Part shown: positions 33,355 through 45,789 of the stretch, one piece after another
Numbering within the stretch: the stretch's first letter is position 1
How the letters are laid out: every line of letters begins with the position of its first letter
DNA from: Azadirachta indica
Taxonomy: Eukaryota; Streptophyta; Magnoliopsida; Sapindales; Meliaceae
Length of the DNA: 64,000 bases
Direction of reading: 5' to 3'
Assembly: GCA_022749755.1 (NCBI GenBank)
Contig: CM040452.1
Coordinates: 7,706,350-7,770,349, forward strand
Position numbers and translations under genes: made by a program
The notes under the pieces: model-generated
Told to the model about the DNA's origin: nothing
The model's input: only the letters and a program-made list of their open reading frames with translations
The model's database searches: none

Positions 33355-36300
33355 ATGATTACCAAAACAGATTGTCTGCTTTGGTTCATGCTAATCTTGT
33401 TATGGCCAACAACAAAAGCAGCAGCAGCAACAGGTTTAAACACAAAGCCTAACTGTACTGAAAAATGTGGGGAAGTCACTATTCCTTATCCTTTTGGAAT
33501 CGGTGAAAACTGTGCTTTGAACAAGTATTTCATTCTAAAATGCAATCACAATTCCAAACTGCTTTTGGGAACAAGTAACATTCCTGTTCTCGAAATATCA
33601 GTTGACAATGGCACCATGTTTGGTAGCATTCCAACAGCGAAGCGCTGCTACCGTAGCTCGAGACCCATGCCTCTCATAAACAGTTCAGTTTCCTCTACCA
33701 ATTTAGGAGAGGGACCGTTCAGATTTTCAGACACAAGAAACAAGTTGATAGGATCTGGATGTGATACTTTGGCGTTGATAACTGACGCCACTCAAGGTTA
33801 TATCAGTGGGTGTGTCTCCTTTTGCGCAGCTGAGACCCAATCTGTGAATACAACAAAAGCTTTCTGCTCAGGCCTGGGTTGCTGCCAGATTCCTTTTCCC
33901 AGAAGTGTCAAGACGTTGAATATTAGTCTTTCTAGCTTCTATAATCACACTCGATCTTTAAATATCAGGCCCTGTGATTATGCATTTTTAATGGATGAAA
34001 CTTTTGATATGCTGCTGCCCTCCGGTTCTGTCGAAGAAGAGTTTAGTTTTTCAAATGTTACAATTGAATGGGTGGTTAAGGAGCAGAAGTGCGAAACAAG
34101 CATACATTTAGCAGATTATGCCTGTCGAGATAACACTGATTGTATTTACTCTGAAAATGGACAAGGATATCGCTGCTTATGCAAGCAAGGATTTCAAGGA
34201 AACCCCTATCTTGGATGTTATGGTAACTTCATTTCTTCCATTCTCTCTTCATTTATTTATTTTTTTAATGATATTAAAAACTTTGCAACCTTCTTTTAGA
34301 TGAAAATTTAAGGTAAAATTAGAGATCATATTAAAAAAGATACACATTATTACTTTTTCATCAATCTCTCTCTCTCCGACTTTTTCCTTACCGTTGACCT
34401 CATGTTATTCCTCTCTCCCGAAAATCTGGTTAAACATTAGTCTCTTCTACATATGGTAATACGCCATTCTCATCTCCCATCCTGTTTTCATTTTGATCCC
34501 TATGTCTCATTCCCTAACAAATTTAATGGTGTAGGGATAGAGAATTTTCATGTTGGAGAAAGTTTCTCCATCCTCACTTACTTTTCTATTTTCTTATTTA
34601 TTTATACTAAATATTAATTAAAAATATCATTAATATTTCACAATATAAGTTATTGCAATTACTATATTTAATAATATAAACTTGACTTTTTGATAGGATA
34701 AAAATATTAAGAATTAAATATTTTTTCTAATCGAATAATGTTCACACATTTATTTTTATTTTAAAAAGATATATTATATTTTATGTGGATGTGAATTGGG
34801 GTAGGGATGAATTGAGAAGTATTAATTAAGCTGTTCTCTACCTTATTAATATGTGAATTGATCTCCTTTTATTGTTCGCCTCATTCCCCCTCATTAATTT
34901 ACCTATTTGAAACAAATTTCCATGGGACCCAAACCCATGGACAATTTCGTCATCTCTCGTATTTTCAATAAAAGTTTATATCTATTTATTTTATTAGAGT
35001 TTATTGAAAAATGAGAAATTGTTGCTTCTGATCATAACTAATAAAACTCTCTTTATTTTCAGTAATATATTTGTTTTGCATTTTCATAATATGTAGAAAA
35101 AAATTCTAATACATTTTCCCTATCTACCAAATAATATTGTTATTTGTATTTAAAAAAACTAATAACAATCAATATACCTAGCAAAATAGTATTATTTGAA
35201 AATTTTAATCAAAATAAAATATTATTTTTATCTACAAATATTAATAAGATAAATACATAGAATAAAATTATTTTTTTACAATTTGTCACATCAATCCAAA
35301 AAAATTATTATTTTTAATTTAACTAATTAATTTTTATCTTTAATTAAAATTAATAGTTTTTGTTTTAAATAGTTGTTAAAATAATAGTTTAAGGAAGATT
35401 CATAAAATTTAGTTAAACAGATTCTAACTACTTGTTAGGGATCAGGAGTTACCTCTCCATTTCTAAAAGTTTAAGAAGTAATATATGAAATCCTCTAAAC
35501 TACTGAACGCATTTGTATTTACGCCAAACTTGAAGAGTAAACATTTTTTTAAAATCATTTTAATTAGGCATCATTTTATATATTCTACCATTTAACACTT
35601 ATTTAATTTCTTCATATTCCTTACCAATAAATAGACATGTATACCTCTTAAAAGCTCACTATATGACAGATATTGATGAGTGCAAAGAACCTACTAAATA
35701 CAAATGTGATGGTACTTGTAAGAATACAATCGGGAATTATACATGCCATTGTCCACTTGGCAAGCATGGCGATGGTAAAGTTGGTTGTGAAGGACTTGGT
35801 ATCACCAAAATTTTCACAAGTAAGTTTAATTACATAAATTTGTTATGTTATATCATTTTGTGTACATTAATTTGTATAAAAAAGTTTTATTTGTGGCTAT
35901 TTCTTGCATACGCAGTTATTGGAGCAATTATAGTTGCTGTGATTTTCGGAATTCTGATTTTGATTATACACAAGGAAAGAAGAAAGCAGGGAAACTTTCT
36001 GAAAAATGGGGGTATCATATTAAAGCACCAGCGAGTAAGGATTTTTAAAGCAACAGAGCTTGAAAAAGCTACCAAAAACTATAACGATTCCCATCTCCTT
36101 GGTGAGGGTGGTTTCAGTTCTGTTTACAAAGGAGTTCTACCCGATAATACTCAAGTTGCTGTGAAGAAGCCTAGGGAGGCAGACAAGATCCAGATAAATA
36201 AGGAATTCCAACAAGAACTTGGCATTATTTCTCAGGTTAACCATAAGAATGTGGTCAAGATATTAGGGTTATGTTTGGAAACCAAAGTACCATTACTGGT

Positions 36301-37075
36301 TATGAATTTATTTCCAATGGTACTCTGTATCATCACATTCGTGATAAAAATTCGCAGATCCTAAGCACCTGGAAACATCGTCTAAGAATTGCGATGGAAA
36401 CTGCTCTTGCACTAGATTATTTCCATTCTTTAGCAAGCCCTCCAATCATTCATGGAGATGTTAAGTCTACTAACATACTATTGGATGAAAATTACACAGC
36501 AAAAGTTGCTGATTTTGGGGCTTCAGTGCTGATTTCGCTCAATCAGACAGCAATGGCAACAAAAATACAAGGTACTCTTGGTTACTTAGACCCCGAATAT
36601 GTCGTGTCAGGTATTTTGACAGAGAAAAGTGATGTTTATAGCTATGGAGTTGTCCTTGTTGAGTTGTTAACAGGATTGAAGCCTGGCTTTTTCTTGGCAT
36701 CCAACAATCAAAAGATTAACATGGTTCATCATTTTCTCTGTTGCATAGAAAACAATAGTCTATTTCAGATTCTGGGATTTAAAGTAACCGATAAAAGTGA
36801 AAGAGGAGATACAAATTGTGGCAGAGCTTGCAAAGAAGTGTGTAAGTAGTAATGGGATACAAAGGCCAACGATGAAAGAAGTTGCAGAAGAGCTTGACAA
36901 GCTGAAAAAATTGCATGACAATTTATGGGCTCAAGAGAACATCGAAGAGACCAAGCATTTATTAGGTGAATCATCATCAAACTTTAAATCTGAATATTTA
37001 ATGGCTCCGATTGCCCAAAAAGACAATCAAACTGTGGTGTCATTTGATAGTAAGAACTATAGTTATAGCATGTGA
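33355..37075 (+). pseudogene. Wall-associated receptor-like kinase WAK2, two frameshifts in the kinase exon
   Basis: Exons 33355-34222, 35670-35819 and 35916-37075, with splice signals as in WAK1. The ATG is set by alignment with WAK1 and WAK3; the frame is also open seven codons upstream without another ATG. The signal peptide, pectin-binding domain (VTIPYPFGIGENC), EGF-like segment, calcium EGF (DIDECKEP) and membrane helix are intact. One T is missing at about 36300 relative to both paralogues (LLVYEF becomes LLVMNLF), so translation stops at 36362-36364, before the catalytic loop. A 2-nt deletion at about 36803 returns to the original frame, and the conserved end runs to 37075. In the shifted segment the loop is HGD not HRD, DFG is intact, and the P-loop is GEGGFSS. 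As read, the product is an ectodomain plus the start of a kinase lobe. Assembly error is an alternative. Confidence 0.8.
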
Positions 37076-37542
37076 TACGGGATCGTGTGTATTTGATGTT
37101 TTAGATAGGTCATGTGTATAAATAAGCCTAGACTTGTCATCTATGTATATTTATTGACTTATATCATTGCATATGTAGTTTAATTTTTGTGAGTAATCAT
37201 AGTTGTCAAGTAAATACAAAAAAATCTTAAAAATTTTATGATGTTGCAAAAAATTTGAGTGGGAGAATTTGTAATTGGATTGCACATTTTGACATGGTAC
37301 AAAAAGTCTAGATATTGCGTGTAGTGATACCCTTAATTTAAAGGTGCAAACTAAAACGCTATTTCTACCTTTAAGCAACTATTTATTGTCAACTAAAATA
37401 TAAAGACCCATAAATATATATTAGATGTATGATTAAAAAAAAAGTTAGCTAGGTTGATGTTGATAACAAAAGTCTTAAACAATAATGAAACTTAATTTTC
37501 TAGTCAATATTGAATTCAAATAAATAAACAAATAAATTCAAA

Positions 37543-37586
<44 letters not shown>

Positions 37587-38604
37587 GCATATATATGTAT
37601 ATATAAACCCTCATAGTTAGTCTGGTATTAACAAGTAGACTCCTTTAGATTAAAACTAATTGGCGTCCACATTCTTCTGTTACATTTTCTATTATTATTT
37701 ATTATTATTGTTTTGCATTTGACCATTTTGCCAGATTTTAGTGACTAAATACCCATGTCTTGTAATTGTGATTATAAGGCCTTTTATTATCCAAACTATA
37801 TAATGTAACTGATCCCATCAAATTCCCCTGATACCATATGGATTTGCTGGAGTTAAATAGTCTTTAAAGTTCCTTCGTTGTGTTTCTTTGGTTATTAATT
37901 CTAGCTTCTGTTTTACAATCCCTATTTCTTTTTCTTTCTAGTTGTTTGTTTTGGTTCCTGAAAGTCATTTCAATTTTTCTATATCTATAGGTTTCTATAT
38001 TAGTCAGTTATTTAATGTAGCATTTATTTTTTAATCTGAAAATTTTAAATGTCGAAATTCAAATAAAATTGAATATATATATATGAATATGAATAATACG
38101 TTTATTTTTTTATCTGAATATAAAAATTAAATTATTTGGTATTTTTAATTGAAAAAAATTAAAAATCAATATTTTTACATTTGTATGTAAATAAAGTAAT
38201 TACATAAGAGTATTTCTGAAAAAAAAATGTAATTAAATTATTTAGATTTTTTATATTTAGCAAAAATAAAAAAAAAATACTTTTTAACTTAATACAAAAT
38301 ATGTTTTCAAATTGACATTACCTTAAAAATAAATATATTTAATATCCTTGTGGCATATTTCTATTTATCCTGTAAATTTTGTAGAAATGCTAGATATCCT
38401 CTTAAGTTTATAGAGTGTCCTAAATAACCCCTAAGTTCTACGGAAATATGAAGACACTGCTTAACTTAATTTTTGTCAATTTAAACTATTAAATATTATT
38501 ATTTTAATCCTTATATTTTAGTAAAATGAGAAAGTATTAATTACCACCAGGTACAATTTTCCCTATGTTCAACCGTTTATAATCAAACTCCAAATTAATT
38601 AATT
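37076..38604. repeat. WAK2 3' flank, duplicated segment copy 2
   Basis: Contains the composite (AC)n(AT)n repeat at 37543-37607, then sequence matching 12398-13018 and 63007 onward, without the 54-bp duplication or the 400-bp insertion. It ends at the AGTTC target site of element B. Confidence 0.75.
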
Positions 38605-38609
38605 AGTTC
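38605..38609. repeat. Left target-site duplication of element B (AGTTC)
   Basis: It lies directly left of the LTR terminus TGTTGAT and is the same pentamer, in the same paralogous context, as the right flank of element A. Confidence 0.75.
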
Positions 38610-38855
38610 TGTTGATATTGAAAATTTCTTCAATTCGACCTTAAACAATTATCTTCAATCTTTAAATCTATTGGATACCTTACTTTGCCTGCAACACAAC
38701 AATGATAAGAGAAATAGTCGGTCTCTCCAGCGTGTGATCTCCAAAACTTAAGTTAGTAAAATTGAGTTAAAAGGAGAAAATTTGAGTGAGATAAGATTTT
38801 AGTGGAATTTTTCCTTAATTCAAAAGTGCATACTTGATTCTTCCAATTGCTAGGA
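38610..38855 (-). repeat. Element B 3' LTR, internally truncated
   Basis: Matches 47751-47997 with roughly a fifth of positions different by eye. The remaining 320 bp or so of the LTR and the polypurine tract are missing, and the antisense ORF region follows at GGATTTTAGGAATATGTACC. Confidence 0.75.
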
Positions 38856-38869
38856 TTTTAGGAATATGT

Positions 38870-40800
38870 ACCAAATTCCCAACGACATTTACCTAAGGCT
38901 ATCAGAGGTGGATGAGTTCCCTAGTGAGCTGAGGAAGGGTGAGATAGCTTTTCATGAAGAACTATTTCAATTCGGGCTTAGATTACCTATCCAAGAATAC
39001 TTTGTTCGCATGTTTTATTTCTTCAACATTCTCCCTTACTAATTAAACTTGAACGGATAGCGGATAATTGCTAGACTCTTTGTGATCTGGGCTATTGTTG
39101 GGAAGTCTTCCCTGAGCACCAAGATATACATTTATGCTAAAGAAGAATCCAAAGAGCAACCCTGAATTCTATTATCTTCAGTCTTGACCCAACACAAAGA
39201 AGATAATAACTGGCTCCCTAACCTTAACAAAGATTGAAAGCACAAATGGTTTTTTGTGGGGGGGAAACTAGAGTCAGTCTCTCAAACAGTTAGGTACAAG
39301 TGGTATGTACTCACCATTTTCAACAATGAAGGTCAGCACAGTTCCCGATCATAGCTTCCCTTTGTTTGTGTTTCTCTTGATCTAATTAGTTGCTTGTTTT
39401 CTTTCAGTTGATTGTGGAGAAAAATTCCTTCTCTTACGAACATTTCCCTAAAGAGGACTGTTGCTGGTAGGGTTGCTGTTGCGGATTAGAGGAACTGGAT
39501 TTCTCCTAACTCCTTGATTGGCTTAGCACGAGTTGCCTATGTCCTAACTCATGGAGAGCTATTCATTGCTAAATGTGAAGTTAAGACTAGAAAAAGCAAT
39601 TTTCTCTTGACCTTGTTTCTAATTCGAAGTAGTTGTTTTCTTGACCAGCTTACTCTTTTTTTTTTTTTTTAGAGAAAATGGCCTTAAACCAATCTAGGAA
39701 AAGCTCTACAACAAAAAAGGATTCTTCTGGCAACCTTTAGGCCCACTTGACAAAGTAAAATAAAACAAAGGAAAGACAGGTTTAAGGTCAGGTCAAATCT
39801 CGAAAAACCCTTCCTCTGATTAAATAAAAAAGGTTCCACCAAAATCTAGTGGTTCGAAGAATTTTTCAGCCCCTAGAGATAAAGGGAAGAGCTTGGTGGC
39901 AACCTAGAGCAGGAGGCCCGAGACCCTAAAGAAGCGGTTCGTGGACTAGATTGAGAAAGAGGGGGATTTTATTGAGTTTCACCCCTTGAAAAGACATAAG
40001 CGCTCAACTTTTAAGCCAAAAAGGTTATTGCGAGTTGTTTCCTACAGATCTTCCTTTTAATGAAAAAGGATGACTTCGCCCACCTGACCTCAACCATAAG
40101 TGACCTTGGGGTATTTATTTCTCCTACTAGTGATGAGGCCATGTAGAATAACTCTATAGAGGAGGCAATCAAACTCTTATATAAATGGGCTTGCCAAGTT
40201 TGATTTTCATTTATCTTTTTCCTTTGTAATTTTGAAGCTTATTTTTCTTTTCCCTGACATGCTATTTTCCTTCTGCAGGAGCCATAGCCTTTCTCTTCAC
40301 ACAAAGATCGAGCTAAAAGAAACTCTTTTGTGGTTACCCTAACTGAAAAGATCATCTTTCAGCTCAAGAAGGAGAATAAGCACCTCAAAAAGAAGGTTAA
40401 AGGAGTTGAAAAGGATTGAAGCATATTGAGAAAAGGAAAAAATAGAGTTAAGAACCAATCTAATTGGAATCTGCGGTCTTAGACTTGTCTGTTCAGAAGA
40501 CAAAGCTGGAGAAGGAGATGGTTACTGTAGATAAGAGCATTCAAAAAGTCGAGGGTAATGAAGTTGACAAAGGTGTTGACACTGTTTACAAGATCATTCG
40601 CATTAATGATCTAAACTACATCATTAATTATATTTATGATGCACTGCATCGCGCTCCTTCTAAGGTGGACTTTTTTTAGGCTGAAGTTCCTAAAAGTGAT
40701 GATCAGGTAGTGAATCCAGCTGATGACAACCAAGGACTTCCCAATCTGGTTGTGCCTAAGACTGCCCAAGATCCTCCTGAAGCTAGCGCCTCTACTCACC
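38870..40800 (+). pseudogene. Antisense extra ORF of element B (gag-like)
   Basis: This copy reads better than in element A: VPSEL-like DEFPSEL, EIAFHEELFQFGL, LPIQEYFVRMFYFFNILPY, then a GWRIIA-like stretch with stops. It fits the PF04195 putative gypsy-type transposon pattern. A coiled-coil-like tail lies at 40464-40679 (VQKTKLEKEMVTVDKSIQKV). Interrupted by stops and probable introns; opposite in orientation to pol. Confidence 0.65.
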
Positions 40801-41264
40801 CTACCTTTAGGACAATCATCTCCTCGCCTTTGAGCAAATAAAGTACCTTTTGTTTACTTCTGATTTTGGTTGTAAAGCTTGTATTGTATTTTGAAATATT
40901 TTTGAACTTACTCTATACCTTTTTGTTTTTTATAAATTTATGATTGAATTAGCTTTTGCTTTAATTCACATGCATGCAATTTCATATTCAAACTAATATC
41001 TTCTTAGTCTTGAATTGCTGCTTAGAACAAATTAAGCTTTATTTCATCATTTAAAATATTCCAAGTAATTATACTTTGAGTTTTATCTATTTCAAGTAAA
41101 AAAGAATCTTATATTCTTGTTCTAATTACTTAAAACTGGATTCGAAATCTTAGAATAAACTTCAAACCGTATTTTAGCATATGAAATTTTGTAAGTAATT
41201 AACAATAAAAAAGAAACCTGACCTAATCTTAGAATTTCTTCAAATTTTTAATCAAATTGTAGTT

Positions 41265-41700
41265 GCATCTAATCGATATTTTCTTGATTAGTATTGCGTG
41301 GCTATCTTCCTTAGGTTAGTGTTTTATTAACTAGGGACTATTGATGGCTTAATCGGATTAGTATTTTTTGGATTAGTGTTTCCTATGCTAACTGCATCAA
41401 GTCAGTATTTTATTGACCTGATGCTACCACTGGCTTCATCAAGTCAGTATTTTATTAAGCTGACTTTATCAATGGCAAATTCTCTTAACCCGATGTTATT
41501 AATGTTAGATTCTCCACATCGGTATTTTCTTGTTTTGAAGAAATCCTTGTTAACCTTGTGATGCTTTCAATACTTTTATATCAATATTTTATTGACCTAG
41601 GGTTAAGGGTGATTTCACCGGATCGGTATTTTATTGATCGGTGTTGTCACTCGTCTCATCGCGTGCAATACTTCCCAGACCGGTATTGTCTTAATCTAGA
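41265..41700. repeat. Nine-unit degenerate minisatellite in element B
   Basis: TCAGTATTTTATTGACC-like cores near 41275, 41316, 41358, 41402, 41443, 41519, 41582, 41625 and 41682. Unit number and spacing closely follow element A, so the array predates the divergence of the two copies. Confidence 0.75.
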
Positions 41701-41999
41701 TCTTGTTTTGTTTTAGGTCAGACGAACACAGTACATTTATTTTAATCTTTAAGATGTATGGAAAGATATGTAAAAAATGAAATTTCATTGACATGAACAA
41801 ACAAGAGATTACATTACAATCATGAACTTTCTACACTCAGAGATAGTACACCTTTAACATTTTTGTGTTCTTTGACTTATTTGCTTCCCTACCGTCAGGA
41901 TGTTGCAACTTCCACACTTAGGCCTCAAGACCTTGGCTATCTTGTAATGTCCTTCCTAGTTTACCCTGAGAAACCTCTCTCCTAGCATTTTTGTGTTCA

Positions 42000-43016
42000 A
42001 GGTGACTATCTGCAAGGTCAAGTTACCTTCTCTGAATGTCTTTGACTAGACTTTTTAATTGTAATGCTTTGCCATCTTTTGTTGGTAGGCAGTTGTCTTC
42101 AACAGGGCTTGATCTCTTTTCTCTTCAAGCAGATCCAGGTTGTTTTGATACGTTTTCTTCAGTCTCTACTTCATCAAAATGCTTTATGCAGATTATTGGG
42201 ACCTCGATCTTGACCGGTATTATCACCTCAAAACCAAGAGCTTGTGAGAATGGTGTTTCTCTAGTCATAGTTTTTGTCATAGTCTTATATACCCATAACA
42301 ACCAAGGCAATTCGTCTACCTATGCCCTCTTATAATTGTCCAACCTCTTTTTTAAGGCCTTTTTAAGCTTCCACTTGATCATTGGCTTTTGGTTAAGTTC
42401 GAATTGCTTACTTAAAGTTTATATTTAGGTTCGAACAAAATTCCCTAAAGTTACTAACATTAAATTGCTTCCCATTATCTGAATCACAGATTGGAGTATC
42501 CTGAACTCATATATTAGGTTCTTTCCTACAAATAACATGGTTTTCTTTTTGTTAATCATTGCCAATGTTTTGCTTCTACCCACTTGGTGAAATAGTCAAT
42601 TACTACGATTACATATTTCATTTGAGCACGCCCCATTGATCAAAACGTTAAGGACTGAGAAGTATAGTAAGCTTCTTAAGGGGTTATTTAGGTACATCAT
42701 CATGAAGTTGACATCCTTAACATGATCTTGCAACCTAAATTGCATCCTGATACAAGGATAACCAATAATATCCTCGCCTTAATACTCGATGTGCTAGGGA
42801 TTGGACTCCTCCGTAGTTTCCACAAATTCCCATGTGAGTTTCCTTAAGCACATAATTTGCCTCTTCTGATGACAAACATCTCAAATAGGGAAGCCCAAAC
42901 TCCCTCTTATATAGTACTCTATCCACGTATAGAGCTGACCTACTTTTAATCCTCTTGGCAACTTCTCTATCTTCAGGCAACTTTCTCTCTTGTAGGTACT
43001 TTAAAATTGGGTTCAT
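42000..43016 (-). pseudogene. Element B integrase
   Basis: Minus strand 42735-43016: ILKYLQERKLPEDREVAKRIK, LYKREFGLPYLRCLSSEEANYVL, THMGICGNYGG and the RRGYYW helix, a good H2C2 zinc-binding region. Farther on (about 42125-42310) ALGFEVIIPVKIEVP is the conserved motif downstream of the integrase core. Frames are broken between the pieces. Confidence 0.8.
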
Positions 43017-43644
43017 TCATGTTGACATATTTTTGTTCTTAAGTACGAGTATCAAGCAAAAGTTTGTCTTCTACTCCACACTCTTAAAACATCAAAATTC
43101 TATTGGAATAAACTTAGGGATCTTTTCTTACAATTAAGATCTAAACTTTGCAAGGGCATTAGCACTGGTATTTTCGGTTTGGGGAACTTGCTCTATGGTT
43201 ATCTTTTTTATTCTACTCATTAGCTACTTGACCTTGTCTAGGTATGATGGCATCTTTTCTTCCCAAGCTTGGAATTGCTTGTTGACTTAATTCACCATAA
43301 GTTGCGAATTGCCCTTACTTTCCAAGTGATCCACTTTTACTACTCATGTTCAGCCTTATTGTCTGTCACGCTAAAGTCAAATCTAATTGCATAGGCTATG
43401 TCTATATTGCCTGGTTCTACAAGAATTATGCTCGCTTCTTCTCCTTATATTAAAAGCACCATCAATATACAATCGTCATGGTCGGGTTGTTTTTTGTTAG
43501 TTGAGCAGAACATCCTCCCTTTGAATGGTTGAGTTTTTTGCAACTTAGCACACCATTAAACATTCCACTATGAATCTCTCTGCATTAAAATATGCTAAAA
43601 CCTGAGCCTTTATCGATTTCCATAACTTGAAATCAATATCAAAT

Positions 43645-44760
43645 TCACTGAGCTCCACAATCCACTTCACTAATCATCCAGAAAGGTTTGGTCGGTAGAG
43701 AATTTGTCTTAATAGTTGATCTGTCAATCCCATGATTTGGTGTGCCTAAAAGTATGGTTGTAACTTTCTTGTCTATTACCAGAAGCCCTAAGGCCAATTC
43801 TTCAAGGAGTGAATACATGGACTTAGCATCTAGAAGTGATTTGTTGATGGAATATATTGGTCGATGAACCTTGTCATGATCCTCTTTAACCAGCACCAAA
43901 CTCACTGCATGGTTAGAAACAGCTAGATACAAATAAAGTACATCTCTATTTTGTGAGCTGACTAGATGTAGGGTATTTGCCAAGTAATGTTTTAACTCTT
44001 GGAAACTTGCTTTGCATTCCTTCTTCTAGCATATATGTTTCCCTTTCTTCATGACCTAAAAAAACTAAAAACATTTGTTAGTGGCTTTTGAGATGAACCT
44101 ACTTAGGGTCGCCAGTCTCCCTGTCAAGCTCTGTAGCTCTTTTAATGTTGAAGATGACTTCATCTCCAAGATTGCCTTAATCTTCTGGGGGTTAGCCTCA
44201 TTTTCTCGCTCAGTAACCATAACTCCAAGAAATTTTTCGAGTTCACTCCAAAAACACATTTTTCCTGGTTGAGCTTTATCCTGTACTTTCCTAAGAATGA
44301 GAAAGTTTCCTGCAGATGCTAAACACGATCACTCATGTTAAATGACCTGGTGATTATGTCATCACATAGACTTCTGTCATCTTCTCTATCAAGGGCTTGA
44401 ATACATGGTTTACCAATTTTTGAAAGGTGGCTTCTGTATTCTTCAACCCCAAATGACATTACCTTATAACAATACAGCCCCTAACCGTGATGAAAGATGT
44501 ATTTTGATCTGATTTAAGCATTTTTATCTAATTATATATCGAAAAAGCATCCATAAAGCTCAAAAGCCTTTGACTCGACATTGAATATACCAATTGATCT
44601 ATTCTTAAAAGTGGAAACCCATCTTTAGAGCAGGCTTTGTTAAGGAAGTAAAGTTTATACACATTCTCCTTTTTTCGTTAGATCTCTTAATCATGACTAT
44701 GTTGACGATAATAAAACCTGTTTTCAAAAGCTTATTCAATTCCACCCGAATTGCTTCTTT
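43645..44760 (-). pseudogene. Element B reverse transcriptase and RNase H
   Basis: 43645-43983 has LYLYLAVSNHAVSLVLVKED and RPIYSINKSLLDAKS (RT-linked RNase H). 44065-44259 has KFLGVMVTERE, NPQKIKAILEM and LKELQSLTGRLATLSRFISKA, the thumb/connection region of Gypsy RT. The fingers and palm upstream to about 44760 are fragmentary. Confidence 0.8.
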
Positions 44761-45105
44761 CTTTCTTAATTGAAGACTTTCTTTTTTTGTTTAATGGGTT
44801 TGAAAGCAGGGCTTGTTGCAAGATGGTGGGGTAATATTTTAGGGTCAGTACAAGGCATGTTTTTGTGCATCTAAGTAAAAACATTTTCATTCCCTCTCAA
44901 AAATTCCATGAGCTTCTTCTTCTCATCCTCGGGCAATTATGACTCGATCTTAGCTACTCTATGTAGATTCTTTAGATCTAATATCACTTCCTCTAACTTC
45001 TCATAGGTTAACTATTGGTCTCATCTCTTTCTAATCAAATTTCTTTCCCAGCCTCTGTAAAATTCTCTCTTGCTCAATATTTTCCACATTTGTACCTCAG
45101 CTTTT

Positions 45106-45786
45106 TCATTCTGACATTGGAAAATGATACAGTATATTAACTTTAAGGAGAATGCAAAATAACTTCTTATTTACTTTTGGTCTTCTTGAGCTACTTCTTC
45201 CATCATTCGCTCTAAACTTTAACTTCAGGTAATAGATACTCTCAACTACCTTTGTTAATCTCAAGATCGGTCTTCCCAAGATCATTGAATATGGCATCTT
45301 CTAATCAACCACTTGAAAAGTTATCATTGTGGCTTTTCAGTATGACAAGCTCTCCATTGTCACCGGTAACTAAACTATTCCAATAAAGAGGGTGTAAGAC
45401 TTTAAAAATCCATGTAGAGTGGTATCCATTAGTCCTAACCTCAGGTCTTTTATCTTTATAGAATCTAGCATGTCTTTAAATATAATGTCTGCTGAACCAC
45501 CTATGTTTATCAGAATCTTACTAACCTCCAATGGCCCTACATCGAGTGTGACCATAAGAGCATCATTATGCGGGTAGTTCACTCTTACCTCATCTTTGTT
45601 TGTAAATATGATCAGGACTTTAACTATCCGAAGCTTCTTTTCTATAGGCATATTCATAATATGTACGCCTACTATTGGATATGGTAAAGAGTATATGGAA
45701 TAATTTTTTTGGCCCTTATTCGAATTTCTCACTAAGGTAGGCCCTGTGGAGATTATTAAACTTCTATGCTCTTGGTTCTCTTCCAA
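45106..45786 (-). pseudogene. Element B aspartic protease region
   Basis: 45370-45786 contains INIGGSADIIFKDMLDS where IDxGSSxDIL is expected, so the catalytic Asp is lost, then LRLGLMDTTLHGF. 45106-45297 contains PYSMILGRPILRL and YYLKLKFRA. Same layout as element A. Confidence 0.75.
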
Positions 45787-45789
45787 ATC

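Noticed and set aside
35820..36364. Reading WAK2 as a functional gene with an extra intron that skips the frameshift
   Set aside because: WAK1 and WAK3 show continuous coding through this region, no good GT..AG pair removes the lesion without deleting conserved kinase sequence, and the second deletion would also need explaining.
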